A stretch of 6,389 nt of DNA from Candidatus Pacearchaeota archaeon RBG_13_36_9. GTDB lineage: Archaea > Nanobdellota > Nanobdellia > Pacearchaeales > GW2011-AR1. The notes under the pieces were generated by a model. The model saw nothing but the letters and a program-made list of their open reading frames with translations, made no database searches and was not told where the DNA came from. Made by a program: the position numbers and the translations under genes. Position 1 is the first letter of the stretch. Each line of letters starts with the position of its first letter. The stretch covers positions 1 through 6,389 of the forward strand of contig MFWN01000050.1 in assembly GCA_001786395.1 (NCBI GenBank), given 5' to 3'. Of the stretch, positions 1-5,479 are shown piece by piece.

Positions 1-5
1 AAATT

Positions 6-1091
6 ATGAAAAAAATTAAAGTAGGAGTTTTAGGAGCAACCGGGATGGTTGGCCAAAAGTATGTCTCTCTCTTAAAGAATCATCCCTGGTTTGAAATTGC
101 TTATATAGCCGCTTCCCAAAAAAGCGCCGGAAAAACATACGAAGAAGCAGTGACAAATAGATGGCATATGCAAACAGATATTCCAGATTCAGTAAGGAGG
201 CTTAGAGTTGAAGATGCAAACAATGTTGAAACTGCGCTAAACCGATGTTCTTTTGTTTTCTCTGCATTAGAAATGGACAAAGAAGCGATAAAGCAATTAG
301 AGATAGCATATGCAAAAGCTGGTTTTCCTGTTGTCTCAAATGCCTCAGCTCACAGAAATACAGAAGATGTTCCAATGCTGATTCCAGAGATAAATGCAAA
401 TCATCTAGCAATAATCCCCTTGCAGCAAAAACATTATGGATTTAATAGGGGATTTATTGTTGTAAAGCCGAATTGTTCAATTCAAAGTTTCATGATTCCA
501 GTAGATGCATTGAGAAAGGGGGGAATGAAAGTTGAAAGTATCGATGTAGTGACTCAGCAAGCTCTTTCAGGAGCAGGATATCCGGGAGTTCCTTCTTATG
601 ATATAGTTGATAACAGAATACCTTTTATCTCAGGAGAGGAAGAAAAAACAGAAAAAGAGCCTCTTAAAATCTGGGGCTATGTTAATACAGAAACTGGGAA
701 AATAGTTCCCAATAGGGACATTCTTATCTCTGCCCAATGTAACAGAGATGGAGTTATAGATGGGCATACTGCATGTGTAAAACTTAAATTTAGAGATACT
801 CCAAAATTAGAAGAAGTTATTTGTTTATGGAAAAACTACCCAGGATTTAGTTCTCTTCCTTCTGCACCAAACCCAATAATAATCTACAGAAGTGAAACTG
901 ACAGGCCGCAGCCAAGATTAGACCGGGATTCTGGAAATGGCCTAGCTGTTACAGTAGGAAGACTGAGAGAATGTGCAACAGGCGGCATACAATTTGTAGG
1001 ACTTTCACATAATACTGTAAGAGGCGCAGCTGGCGGAGGGATATTAAACGCAGAGCTATTAGTTTCAAAAGGCTACATAAAACAAGATTAA
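6..1091 (+). CDS. asd: Aspartate-semialdehyde dehydrogenase, archaeal/fungal type
   Basis: Cytosolic enzyme that reduces aspartyl phosphate to aspartate semialdehyde with NADPH, the branch-point step to threonine, methionine and lysine. The 361-residue protein matches the usual length of the family. Visible landmarks are the Rossmann nucleotide loop GATGMVG at residues 10-16, the PNCS motif with catalytic Cys157, SGAGYPGV at 188-195, the GEEEK motif at 210-214, and the DGHT motif with the general-base His254. All expected catalytic residues are present, so it should be active. The ATG at position 6 places the Rossmann beta strand at the very N-terminus, as is normal; only five bases precede it, so its promoter is outside the window. 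No other aspartate-pathway gene is adjacent. Archaeal malonyl-CoA reductases are paralogues and cannot be wholly excluded from sequence, but Asd is by far the more likely assignment. Confidence 0.95.
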   Translation: MKKIKVGVLGATGMVGQKYVSLLKNHPWFEIAYIAASQKSAGKTYEEAVTNRWHMQTDIPDSVRRLRVEDANNVETALNRCSFVFSALEMDKEAIKQLEIAYAKAGFPVVSNASAHRNTEDVPMLIPEINANHLAIIPLQQKHYGFNRGFIVVKPNCSIQSFMIPVDALRKGGMKVESIDVVTQQALSGAGYPGVPSYDIVDNRIPFISGEEEKTEKEPLKIWGYVNTETGKIVPNRDILISAQCNRDGVIDGHTACVKLKFRDTPKLEEVICLWKNYPGFSSLPSAPNPIIIYRSETDRPQPRLDRDSGNGLAVTVGRLRECATGGIQFVGLSHNTVRGAAGGGILNAELLVSKGYIKQD

Positions 1092-1108
1092 AAGGGAAAA
1101 CTAGTTCT

Positions 1109-1117
1109 TATTTAAAA
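1109..1117 (+). promoter_or_regulatory. Second TATA-like element upstream of the 64-residue gene
   Basis: TATTTAAAA lies 19 bp upstream of a near-identical TATTTAAAC at 1128-1136. It would place a start near 1138, giving a leader of about 20 nt. It may be an alternative promoter or chance in AT-rich DNA. Confidence 0.25.
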
Positions 1118-1127
1118 CCAAGAAAGG

Positions 1128-1135
1128 TATTTAAA
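1128..1135 (+). promoter_or_regulatory. TATA box for the 64-residue gene
   Basis: TATTTAAA is centred 25.5 bp before the ATG at 1157. This is the archaeal TBP-site spacing expected when transcription starts at the start codon, so the mRNA is predicted to be leaderless. No Shine-Dalgarno sequence precedes the ATG. Confidence 0.6.
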
Positions 1136-1156
1136 CAAAAAAAGCCATCTAAAAAC

Positions 1157-1351
1157 ATGGCAAGACTAAGAAACGGATTTTATAACGCACCCCTTCCTCA
1201 AAATGAACAAGAAGCTAGAGCATACAAAAGGGGATTGATGCAAGCAAAATCCGATTTAAGGACAGAATGTAATAAGATACTCCAGCAATCAGATATAGCG
1301 CATGCAGAATCTGCAAGAGATTACCATGAGTTATGGCTCCAAAGAGATTAA
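1157..1351 (+). CDS. Small hypothetical protein, 64 residues
   Basis: I do not recognise a family. The product is soluble, charged and mostly helix-favouring, with no signal peptide, membrane segment or Cys pair. The N-terminus (MARLRNGFYNAPLPQ) is proline-containing; from residue 16 on it is rich in Glu, Ala, Lys, Arg and Gln and could form one or two amphipathic helices. Support for a real gene is the TATA box at the leaderless distance, a clean ATG and a TAA stop, and the fact that the opposite-strand frame here (1215-1409) lacks a comparable promoter. It follows asd by 65 bp but has its own promoter, so it is probably a separate transcription unit. It precedes the zinc-ribbon gene on the same strand; a functional link is possible but unproven. 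Confidence 0.6.
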   Translation: MARLRNGFYNAPLPQNEQEARAYKRGLMQAKSDLRTECNKILQQSDIAHAESARDYHELWLQRD

Positions 1352-1376
1352 GAAAACAAACATCATAAGAATAAAG

Positions 1377-1384
1377 TTTAAAAA
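1377..1384 (+). promoter_or_regulatory. TATA box for the zinc-ribbon gene
   Basis: TTTAAAAA is centred 28.5 bp before the ATG at 1409, which predicts a leader of only about 2-5 nt. It lies immediately upstream of the GTG at 1388, too close for that codon to be the translation start on this transcript, so it decides the start in favour of 1409. Confidence 0.55.
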
Positions 1385-1408
1385 CACGTGTTTCTAAAAG
1401 AAAATACA

Positions 1409-1711
1409 ATGCCCTTATACGATATGCACTGCAGCAATCCTGAATGCAGTTATGTTGGAGAGTATCTCCTTAAACACAGAGACGAAACCTTAAAATGCCC
1501 TAGATGCAAAGAAGGAGAGCTAGTTAGAAATGCTGTGCAAAAGTTTAATGTTGGAGGCGGGAATGGAAAATCAGGTTTACTAGATGTTTCAGTTAGCTCT
1601 AAGAGTGTATGTCTTCCTGCTTATTCAATAAGCCCTTCTGGGATTCACGGAGGATACGCACTAGGCAAGTTAATAGCTGTAAAAAGAAATCAAGCAGCTT
1701 CTAAAAATTAA
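1409..1711 (+). CDS. FmdB-like zinc-ribbon protein
   Basis: A 100-residue protein whose N-terminus (MPLYDMHC) resembles the MPxYxYxC opening of the FmdB/CxxC_CxxC putative regulatory family. It has a four-Cys zinc ribbon: C8-X4-C13 and C30-X2-C33. The first knuckle has a longer CX4C loop than the usual CX2C. After the ribbon come a Gly-rich linker (residues 49-56) and a Ser/Gly/Ala-rich tail with a lone Cys68. Family members are annotated as putative regulators, but function is poorly established; DNA, RNA or protein binding are all possible. The frame stays open upstream to a GTG at 1388, but I chose the ATG at 1409 because it restores the canonical family N-terminus and fits the TATA box. 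The stop codon overlaps the convergent radB stop in a shared TTAA. Confidence 0.75.
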   Translation: MPLYDMHCSNPECSYVGEYLLKHRDETLKCPRCKEGELVRNAVQKFNVGGGNGKSGLLDVSVSSKSVCLPAYSISPSGIHGGYALGKLIAVKRNQAASKN

Positions 1712-2445
1712 ATCCACCCTCTTTTCCTTATCCCCTCCCCCACTATCTCAAAGCTAAGCTCTTTTTCAGGCAGGCTCCTGTGCTTTCTTAAAATTGCCTT
1801 CCTCTTTCCTCTGTTATTTTCAAGCTCAATTATGCACTTGCTCCAATACTTCAGAATATCCCCCCCAACCATCATCATTTTTCTTTCTTTCCCGCTTTTG
1901 AATTCTTCCTCGCTCAAAAATTCTCCGTATACCTGATTGGTTACAATTACTGCGATTTCCTGTTTTCTTGCTATTTCTGCCAATATCCTCATCTGCTTGG
2001 CGAGTTCAGCGTTTATTTCCTTTACATTTCCTTCTTCTTTTTGTTTCGCCTCTGCCAGCTCAAGCCGATAAAGCATAGTCATTCCATCAATAATTACTGC
2101 CCCTGCCTCTCCCTTCTTTAACTCTTTTAAAAGCTGCAAAAAAGCCTCTTGCTGCTCTTTAAATGTAGTTGGCTTTAACAGCAGCACGTTGTCCAATACC
2201 TCTTTATGTCTCTCTCCTGCAATCTGCCTTACTCTCTCAACAGAAAATCCCCCTTCTGTATCCATATAAATAACTTTTTTTCCTTTTTTTGCCTGGCTTA
2301 CAGCGGCTAGCAAGCAAAAGTTAGTTTTCCCGCTTCCAGCAGGCCCATAAATAGTTGTTATAATGTCTTTTTCATACCCTCCGTAAAGCCACTGGTTCAA
2401 ATCATAGCTTCCTGCGCTTATTTTTCTCTCTTTTTCAGCTTCCAT
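1708..2445 (-). CDS. radB: DNA repair and recombination protein RadB
   Basis: RecA/RadA-superfamily ATPase core, a euryarchaeal-type RadA paralogue that acts as a recombination mediator in the cytosol and binds DNA, helping RadA in double-strand break repair. The 245-residue length is normal for RadB, which lacks the N-terminal helix-hairpin-helix domain of RadA. Walker A is GPAGSGKT at residues 34-41, DTEGG at 62-66 lies where the catalytic Glu is expected, Walker B is AVIID at 116-120, TNQV at 169-172 corresponds to the L1/sensor region, and GGDILKYWSK at 194-203 follows a variable loop. The ATG at 2445 has a TATA box 25.5 bp upstream and no Shine-Dalgarno, so it is predicted leaderless. 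Codons for Val193-Asp196 contain a run of seven G. The gene is convergent with the zinc-ribbon gene, overlapping it by 4 bp. A KaiC-like ATPase is the main alternative but is less likely given the GGD-x3-W pattern. Confidence 0.9.
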   Translation of the reverse strand: MEAEKERKISAGSYDLNQWLYGGYEKDIITTIYGPAGSGKTNFCLLAAVSQAKKGKKVIYMDTEGGFSVERVRQIAGERHKEVLDNVLLLKPTTFKEQQEAFLQLLKELKKGEAGAVIIDGMTMLYRLELAEAKQKEEGNVKEINAELAKQMRILAEIARKQEIAVIVTNQVYGEFLSEEEFKSGKERKMMMVGGDILKYWSKCIIELENNRGKRKAILRKHRSLPEKELSFEIVGEGIRKRGWI

Positions 2446-2466
2446 AAAAGACTAAAGCAAAAAATG

Positions 2467-2474
2467 TATTTAAG
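2467..2474 (-). promoter_or_regulatory. TATA box for radB
   Basis: On the minus strand this reads CTTAAATA, centred 25.5 bp before the radB ATG. It predicts a leaderless transcript. Confidence 0.6.
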
Positions 2475-2504
2475 GATTTGTGTAATAGAATATAGAAAAG
2501 TTTA

Positions 2505-2738
2505 TTATCCTGAATCTTGTTTTACACCTGTTTCTAATTTACCCTCAGCAATTTTTCTTAAACTTTCATTAATCCCTGCTAAATTTTTATCAATTTTTTG
2601 GAATCGATTGGAGTGATCAATTAGTCTGTGGTATATCCCTCTTGCATAAACTGCCATGCAACCTAAAGCACAAGTACCAACTAAAGCAAATAACCCCATA
2701 TACACTTTAAATGCTGTTTCATCAACATGATACCCCAT
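2505..2738 (-). CDS. Small membrane-anchored coiled-coil protein, 77 residues
   Basis: No family recognised. One hydrophobic segment at about residues 12-33 (containing YMGLFALVG and ALGCMAVY) is followed by a positively charged HRLIDH stretch and an amphipathic helix. Hydrophobic residues L39, F46, I49, L53, I56, L60 and I63 follow a 3-4 heptad spacing, with His42 at one d position, so the C-terminal part probably forms a short coiled coil. By the positive-inside rule the coiled coil is likely cytoplasmic. Such a layout suits a membrane-tethered oligomerisation or adaptor role, but function is unknown. The ATG at 2738 sits 24.5 bp from a good TATA box, which supports a real gene. It is divergent from the DUF4389 gene, with an 80-bp spacer holding both promoters, and lies upstream of radB on the same strand, which has its own promoter. 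Confidence 0.65.
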   Translation of the reverse strand: MGYHVDETAFKVYMGLFALVGTCALGCMAVYARGIYHRLIDHSNRFQKIDKNLAGINESLRKIAEGKLETGVKQDSG

Positions 2739-2758
2739 CTTTTTTTAAATAATTCTTA

Positions 2759-2766
2759 ATTTATAA
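2759..2766 (-). promoter_or_regulatory. TATA box for the 77-residue membrane gene
   Basis: Minus-strand TTATAAAT is centred 24.5 bp before the ATG at 2738. It shares an 80-bp divergent spacer with the DUF4389 promoter at 2790-2797; the two box centres are 31 bp apart. Confidence 0.65.
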
Positions 2767-2789
2767 GCATTGTTATATTCAAGGATTAA

Positions 2790-2797
2790 GTTTAAAA
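2790..2797 (+). promoter_or_regulatory. TATA box for the DUF4389 gene
   Basis: GTTTAAAA is centred 25.5 bp before the ATG at 2819, with no Shine-Dalgarno between. It predicts a leaderless mRNA. Confidence 0.65.
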
Positions 2798-2818
2798 ACC
2801 CAAAAAACATATAAAATT

Positions 2819-3100
2819 ATGGCAAAAAAGAGTGTGGAAAGAAAAGAGGCATGGATTAGAATCCTGGTCTTTATAATAAGCGGGATAATTTTAGCTGTCT
2901 GGTCAGCCATAGTTAAAATCCTATCAATAATAAACTGGTTCATAGCAGTAATTTCAGGAAAAAGAAACAGAAGCCTCGCAATGTTCTGCGAGTATTGGAA
3001 CACCGAAGTTTACAAGTTCTTGAAATACATGACTTTTGTAACAAACGTAAGGCCATTCCCATTCAACAAAGCGGGGAAAATGAGCAAGTTTGAGAGATAG
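2819..3100 (+). CDS. DUF4389-like small membrane protein
   Basis: A 93-residue membrane protein that resembles DUF4389 members in layout. A basic N-terminus (MAKKSVERKEAWIR) leads into two closely spaced hydrophobic segments, about 13-32 and 34-46, then an SGKRN turn (46-50), an amphipathic region with F56, Y65 and Y70, and the tail motif RPFPF at 78-82 followed by a short basic end. In DUF4389 proteins I know of, a Gly turn, the aromatic helix and a Pro-Phe tail follow the same order. Function of the family is unknown. The start is fixed by the TATA box at leaderless distance. The stop is TAG, and the TATA box of the downstream PHP gene begins at the very next base, so the two genes are probably separately promoted with possible read-through. 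Confidence 0.75.
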   Translation: MAKKSVERKEAWIRILVFIISGIILAVWSAIVKILSIINWFIAVISGKRNRSLAMFCEYWNTEVYKFLKYMTFVTNVRPFPFNKAGKMSKFER

Positions 3101-3108
3101 TTTTATAA
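3101..3108 (+). promoter_or_regulatory. TATA box for the PHP gene
   Basis: TTTTATAA is centred 26.5 bp before the ATG at 3131. It begins directly after the TAG stop of the DUF4389 gene. It predicts a leaderless mRNA. Confidence 0.65.
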
Positions 3109-3130
3109 TCCTGGTTTTTCTTTTTGATAG

Positions 3131-3970
3131 ATGAAAATAGATTTGCATGTGCACTCTACTGCATCAGATGGCAAGTTTTCTCCAAAAGAGTTAATTGATC
3201 AGGCAATTAGCATTAAAATGAAAGCAATAGCAATCACAGACCATGATAGTATAGATGGCTTAAAGGAAGCAATTGATTACTCTAAAGGAAGGAAAATTGA
3301 ATTTGTCCCGGGAGTTGAATTTTCTGCAAATCCAAGGGGTTTGGCTAAAGAGATACACATTGTAGGGCTGTTCATAGACTATTCCCATGAAGCAATTACC
3401 AAGCTACTTGTAAGGCAGGAAGAGTCAAGAGTGAATACGTGCAAAAAAATGATTGAAAAGTTAAATGAGCTTGGATACAAGATTACTTATGAAGAAGCTA
3501 AAAACGAGGCAAAAAGGGAAAAATTCGGCAAGCCAATAATTGCCAGCATATTGCTAAAGAAATATAATTTTAAAGACAGGAAACAGGTTTTTGACGAACT
3601 TCTTGGCACAAACGGAAAAGCTTTTTTTATGTATGAGTCATCATCAATGAAAGAAATAATAAATGCGATTCATATTTCAGGAGGAATTGCAATTTTAGCT
3701 CATCCTGCTTATCTTCTTCAAAATGCAGACATTGTAATAGATAAATTTGTTAACCTTAGAGGAGACGGCCTGGAAGTCGACTGCGCTTATAACAGTTTTG
3801 AGGAAGAAGCCCCAAGTTTAAGAAAAAAATTCAAAAAAATTGCAAAAGAAAAGAGCCTGATTGTTTCTGGAGGGACAGATTTTCATAATTTAGAAATTTC
3901 TCCAAATATCGGCAGCTTTGGAGTTACTGAAAAAGAATTCCAAAAAATAAAGGTTTTCCTAAAGAAATGA
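3131..3970 (+). CDS. PHP-domain metal-dependent phosphoesterase (RNase AM/YciV-like)
   Basis: A 279-residue PHP-family phosphoesterase close in layout to the RNase AM (YciV/TrpH) group, whose characterised members hydrolyse 3',5'-nucleotide bisphosphates and trim short RNA 5' ends. All nine expected metal ligands of the trinuclear site are visible: H6 and H8 (HVHS), D13, H38 (TDHDS), E63 (PGVEFSA), H76 (EIHIVG), H191 (LAHPAY), D250 and H252 (GTDFH). The segment at about 85-180 is the helical insertion typical of this subgroup. It is therefore probably an active cytosolic enzyme using Mn, Fe or Zn. The exact substrate cannot be read from sequence; pAp or RNA 5' ends are the best guess. The ATG at 3131 is chosen by family N-terminus and TATA spacing. 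The gene ends in TGA only 2 bp from the convergent membrane-protein stop. Confidence 0.88.
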   Translation: MKIDLHVHSTASDGKFSPKELIDQAISIKMKAIAITDHDSIDGLKEAIDYSKGRKIEFVPGVEFSANPRGLAKEIHIVGLFIDYSHEAITKLLVRQEESRVNTCKKMIEKLNELGYKITYEEAKNEAKREKFGKPIIASILLKKYNFKDRKQVFDELLGTNGKAFFMYESSSMKEIINAIHISGGIAILAHPAYLLQNADIVIDKFVNLRGDGLEVDCAYNSFEEEAPSLRKKFKKIAKEKSLIVSGGTDFHNLEISPNIGSFGVTEKEFQKIKVFLKK

Positions 3971-3972
3971 CT

Positions 3973-4413
3973 CTATCTCCACAAAAACCACCAGAACAAA
4001 ACAGCTACTGCTACTCCTAAAACGTATCCCCAAGGTATTATTTTCTTCTTTCCTACTTTTATCCAGGGGTAATAGTCTGTAAAATCAGTCCAAAATTCAC
4101 TGAATTTGACAGCAGGATTTACAATAAACCAGAAAAAATCTTCCAAAACCATGCCGGAAAAATAAGCGCTGGCTAAGACTCCAAATAACTTTGAATCCCA
4201 ACCATAAATAACGAATGGCAATGTCAGAAGAAGAGGCCACATAACCCAAAACACATAAAAATGATATGCTGGAAAAACGAAATTCCTGCTTAGTTGGACT
4301 TTCCACCCAAGTTTTCTTTTGTCCCAGGGATTTCTTCCCTCAGCATAAGCTTCCCAAAAAGCCATTGCAATCATTGCTGCATAAATCCAGATAAAAATCA
4401 ATAAGACATTCAT
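3973..4413 (-). CDS. Conserved-looking four-helix membrane protein, 146 residues
   Basis: Uncharacterised integral membrane protein. Predicted membrane segments are at about residues 2-20, 47-71, 76-100 and 125-145. Notable polar residues lie next to or in the segments: a WEAYAEGRN motif (20-28), H51 in PAYHFY, E91-D92 in LEDFFWFIVNP (90-100), and DYYPW (113-117) before the last helix. The clustering of Glu, Asp, His and Asn-Pro near the membrane looks like a family signature and might be catalytic or metal-binding. I recall similar unnamed proteins in archaea but cannot name a family, and give no function. The ATG at 4413 has an AT-rich box inside a palindrome centred 27.5 bp upstream. It ends with TAG, 2 bp from the end of the PHP gene and convergent with it, leaving no room for a separate terminator. 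Confidence 0.8.
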   Translation of the reverse strand: MNVLLIFIWIYAAMIAMAFWEAYAEGRNPWDKRKLGWKVQLSRNFVFPAYHFYVFWVMWPLLLTLPFVIYGWDSKLFGVLASAYFSGMVLEDFFWFIVNPAVKFSEFWTDFTDYYPWIKVGKKKIIPWGYVLGVAVAVLFWWFLWR

Positions 4414-4432
4414 TTTTCTTCCATTACCTCTT

Positions 4433-4448
4433 TGCCTTAATTAAGGCA
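4433..4448. repeat. Perfect 16-bp palindrome in divergent promoter
   Basis: TGCCTTAATTAAGGCA is fully self-complementary. Its core is the only TATA-like element at the right distance for the minus-strand gene starting at 4413, and its edge lies 8 bp upstream of the plus-strand TATA box at 4457. It could be a repressor/activator operator or a symmetric TBP/TFB site; a stem-loop is unlikely because there is no loop. Confidence 0.6.
4436..4445 (-). promoter_or_regulatory. Putative TATA box for the four-helix membrane protein gene
   Basis: CTTAATTAAG is centred 27.5 bp before the ATG at 4413, at the long end of the range seen in this window. It is the core of the 16-bp palindrome, so promoter recognition and any operator binding would overlap. 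Confidence 0.45.
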
Positions 4449-4456
4449 GCAATAGG

Positions 4457-4464
4457 TTTATATA
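4457..4464 (+). promoter_or_regulatory. TATA box for the three-helix membrane protein gene
   Basis: TTTATATA is close to the archaeal consensus and centred 25.5 bp before the ATG at 4486. It is the best TATA match in the window and predicts a leaderless, probably well expressed mRNA. Confidence 0.75.
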
Positions 4465-4485
4465 TATCTTTCCATTCATAAAAAC

Positions 4486-4869
4486 ATGGAAAGTGAAACT
4501 GGCGCCTTGCTTACAAAAATTTCAGCAATAATAAATTTTGTAGTCGCAGGAATAATTTTTTTGATAGGCATAATAGGAATTTTTGGACTGTTTGTTTTTC
4601 CAAGGCTTACAATTCTTCTCATGTTCATTTTTTTATTGGTAGGATTGATTGTTCTCATATTTGCCCTTTTGCTCTGGAATGCTGCAGTTAAAATGAAAAA
4701 TCCGCGCACTGTAAAAAACGGGGCTATTTGGGCGATAGTGCTTGGTGCTTTGACTTTAGGAAATGTAACAGGCATCCTGGCATTGGTTGGAGGGATAATT
4801 GCTCTTATAGAATCAGATAAAATGCCAAGAAATGAAAATTATAAAACACAAAGGAAAATAAAGAAATAA
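4486..4869 (+). CDS. Small integral membrane protein, DUF4064-like
   Basis: A 127-residue hydrophobic protein with three predicted membrane segments at about residues 12-36, 41-66 and 79-108, the last perhaps a hairpin of two short helices. A basic loop (KMKNPRTVKNG, 69-79) and a basic C-terminus (KTQRKIKK) suggest both face the cytoplasm. The segment with TGILALVGGIIALI (95-108) resembles the closing helix of DUF4064-type small membrane proteins, but the match is by general pattern only. Function is unknown; no catalytic or transport motif is visible. The start is supported by a strong TATA box at leaderless distance. It is divergent from the four-helix membrane protein across a 72-bp spacer with a palindrome, so shared control is plausible. 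A T-rich terminator follows. Confidence 0.75.
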   Translation: MESETGALLTKISAIINFVVAGIIFLIGIIGIFGLFVFPRLTILLMFIFLLVGLIVLIFALLLWNAAVKMKNPRTVKNGAIWAIVLGALTLGNVTGILALVGGIIALIESDKMPRNENYKTQRKIKK

Positions 4870-4906
4870 TTTTTTTCATTTTTCTTTAAAACTAAAAGCA
4901 TTTTTT
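4870..4906 (+). terminator. T-rich archaeal-type terminator
   Basis: Directly after the TAA of the 127-residue gene there are T runs at 4870-4876, 4879-4883 and 4901-4906 with no strong hairpin. Oligo-T tracts alone end transcription in archaea. This is the clearest terminator in the window. Confidence 0.55.
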
Positions 4907-4935
4907 AATAAGACATGTAAGAGACTTAAATGATT

Positions 4936-5478
4936 TTAGTTTTCCATAACTTCTTCTTCATCTATTATATTTGCAGAAAACTTCCATAACCTAAACCCTT
5001 TTTCTTTCCACGCATTTCTATTAAGCCCGGCTTTCATGCACAAACCCTCCAAGAACTGCACTGCATTCCATCCCTGCTCAGGAGCTACCTGCGGTAACAA
5101 CAGCCCGCCCTGCTCGTTAAACTCGCACATCAGCCCATCTTTCCCAATTTTGATTTTTTCCGGTGCAGCAGGGCATTCCACAGGCACAGACAAAACAGAA
5201 ACTTCAACTTTGCATTCAACAAATTCCTCTTCCTCTAGCGGAGGGAATCTGGGATCAGAAAATGCAGCAGATTTTGCAGCAAGAATAATTGCCTCCCCAA
5301 GCTCATAGTTAGGATAGGGAAATCCAATGCATCCCCTTAAGTCCCCGTTTTTCTTCAAGGTCACAAAAACCCCTCTCTTTTCCTTAAGTTCCTTGAAATC
5401 AGGCATCTTTACTTTCCTGCCTGAAAACTCGCTTGCAATTGCCTCTTTCGCAAGCTTCACATACTCCAAGTCTTTCAT
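4936..5478 (-). CDS. AMMECR1 domain protein
   Basis: A 180-residue single-domain AMMECR1 protein, a family shared by archaea and eukaryotes whose biochemical role is still unknown; the human homologue is linked to a developmental syndrome. Signature motifs are GVFVTL (36-41), the near-invariant LRGCIG (47-52), AAFSDPRFPPL (71-81) and LLLPQVAPEQGW (126-137). Length is slightly short of the 190-200 often seen but covers the whole fold. It has no fused Memo or radical-SAM part. It is the second gene of a tight pair: its ATG follows the TGA of the pyrophosphohydrolase gene by 1 nt and has a Shine-Dalgarno sequence 8 nt upstream, so it is probably translated from a shared mRNA. The conserved Cys50 and charged residues suggest small-molecule or nucleotide binding, but that is inference. 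Confidence 0.92.
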   Translation of the reverse strand: MKDLEYVKLAKEAIASEFSGRKVKMPDFKELKEKRGVFVTLKKNGDLRGCIGFPYPNYELGEAIILAAKSAAFSDPRFPPLEEEEFVECKVEVSVLSVPVECPAAPEKIKIGKDGLMCEFNEQGGLLLPQVAPEQGWNAVQFLEGLCMKAGLNRNAWKEKGFRLWKFSANIIDEEEVMEN

Positions 5479-5479
5479 G

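Noticed and set aside
1092..1156. Possible terminator or small RNA after asd
   Set aside because: No T run of five or more and no convincing hairpin; the AT-rich bases are better read as promoter elements of the next gene.
1388..1408. GTG start giving seven extra residues to the zinc-ribbon protein
   Set aside because: The added residues do not belong to the family N-terminus and the TATA box ends only 3 bp upstream, so a transcript starting about 25 bp from it would not include the GTG.
2975..2992. Stem-loop CTCGCA-6 nt-TGCGAG
   Set aside because: It lies inside the DUF4389 coding region, has only six pairs, no T tract, and is explained by the codons for Leu-Ala...Cys-Glu.
4476..4775. Minus-strand open frame of 99 codons
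   Set aside because: It is wholly antisense to the 127-residue membrane protein, which has the strong TATA box and a sensible membrane topology.
5036..5308. Plus-strand open frame of 90 codons inside AMMECR1
   Set aside because: Antisense to a gene with clear family motifs; its Ser/Pro/Thr-rich product resembles no protein and it has no promoter.
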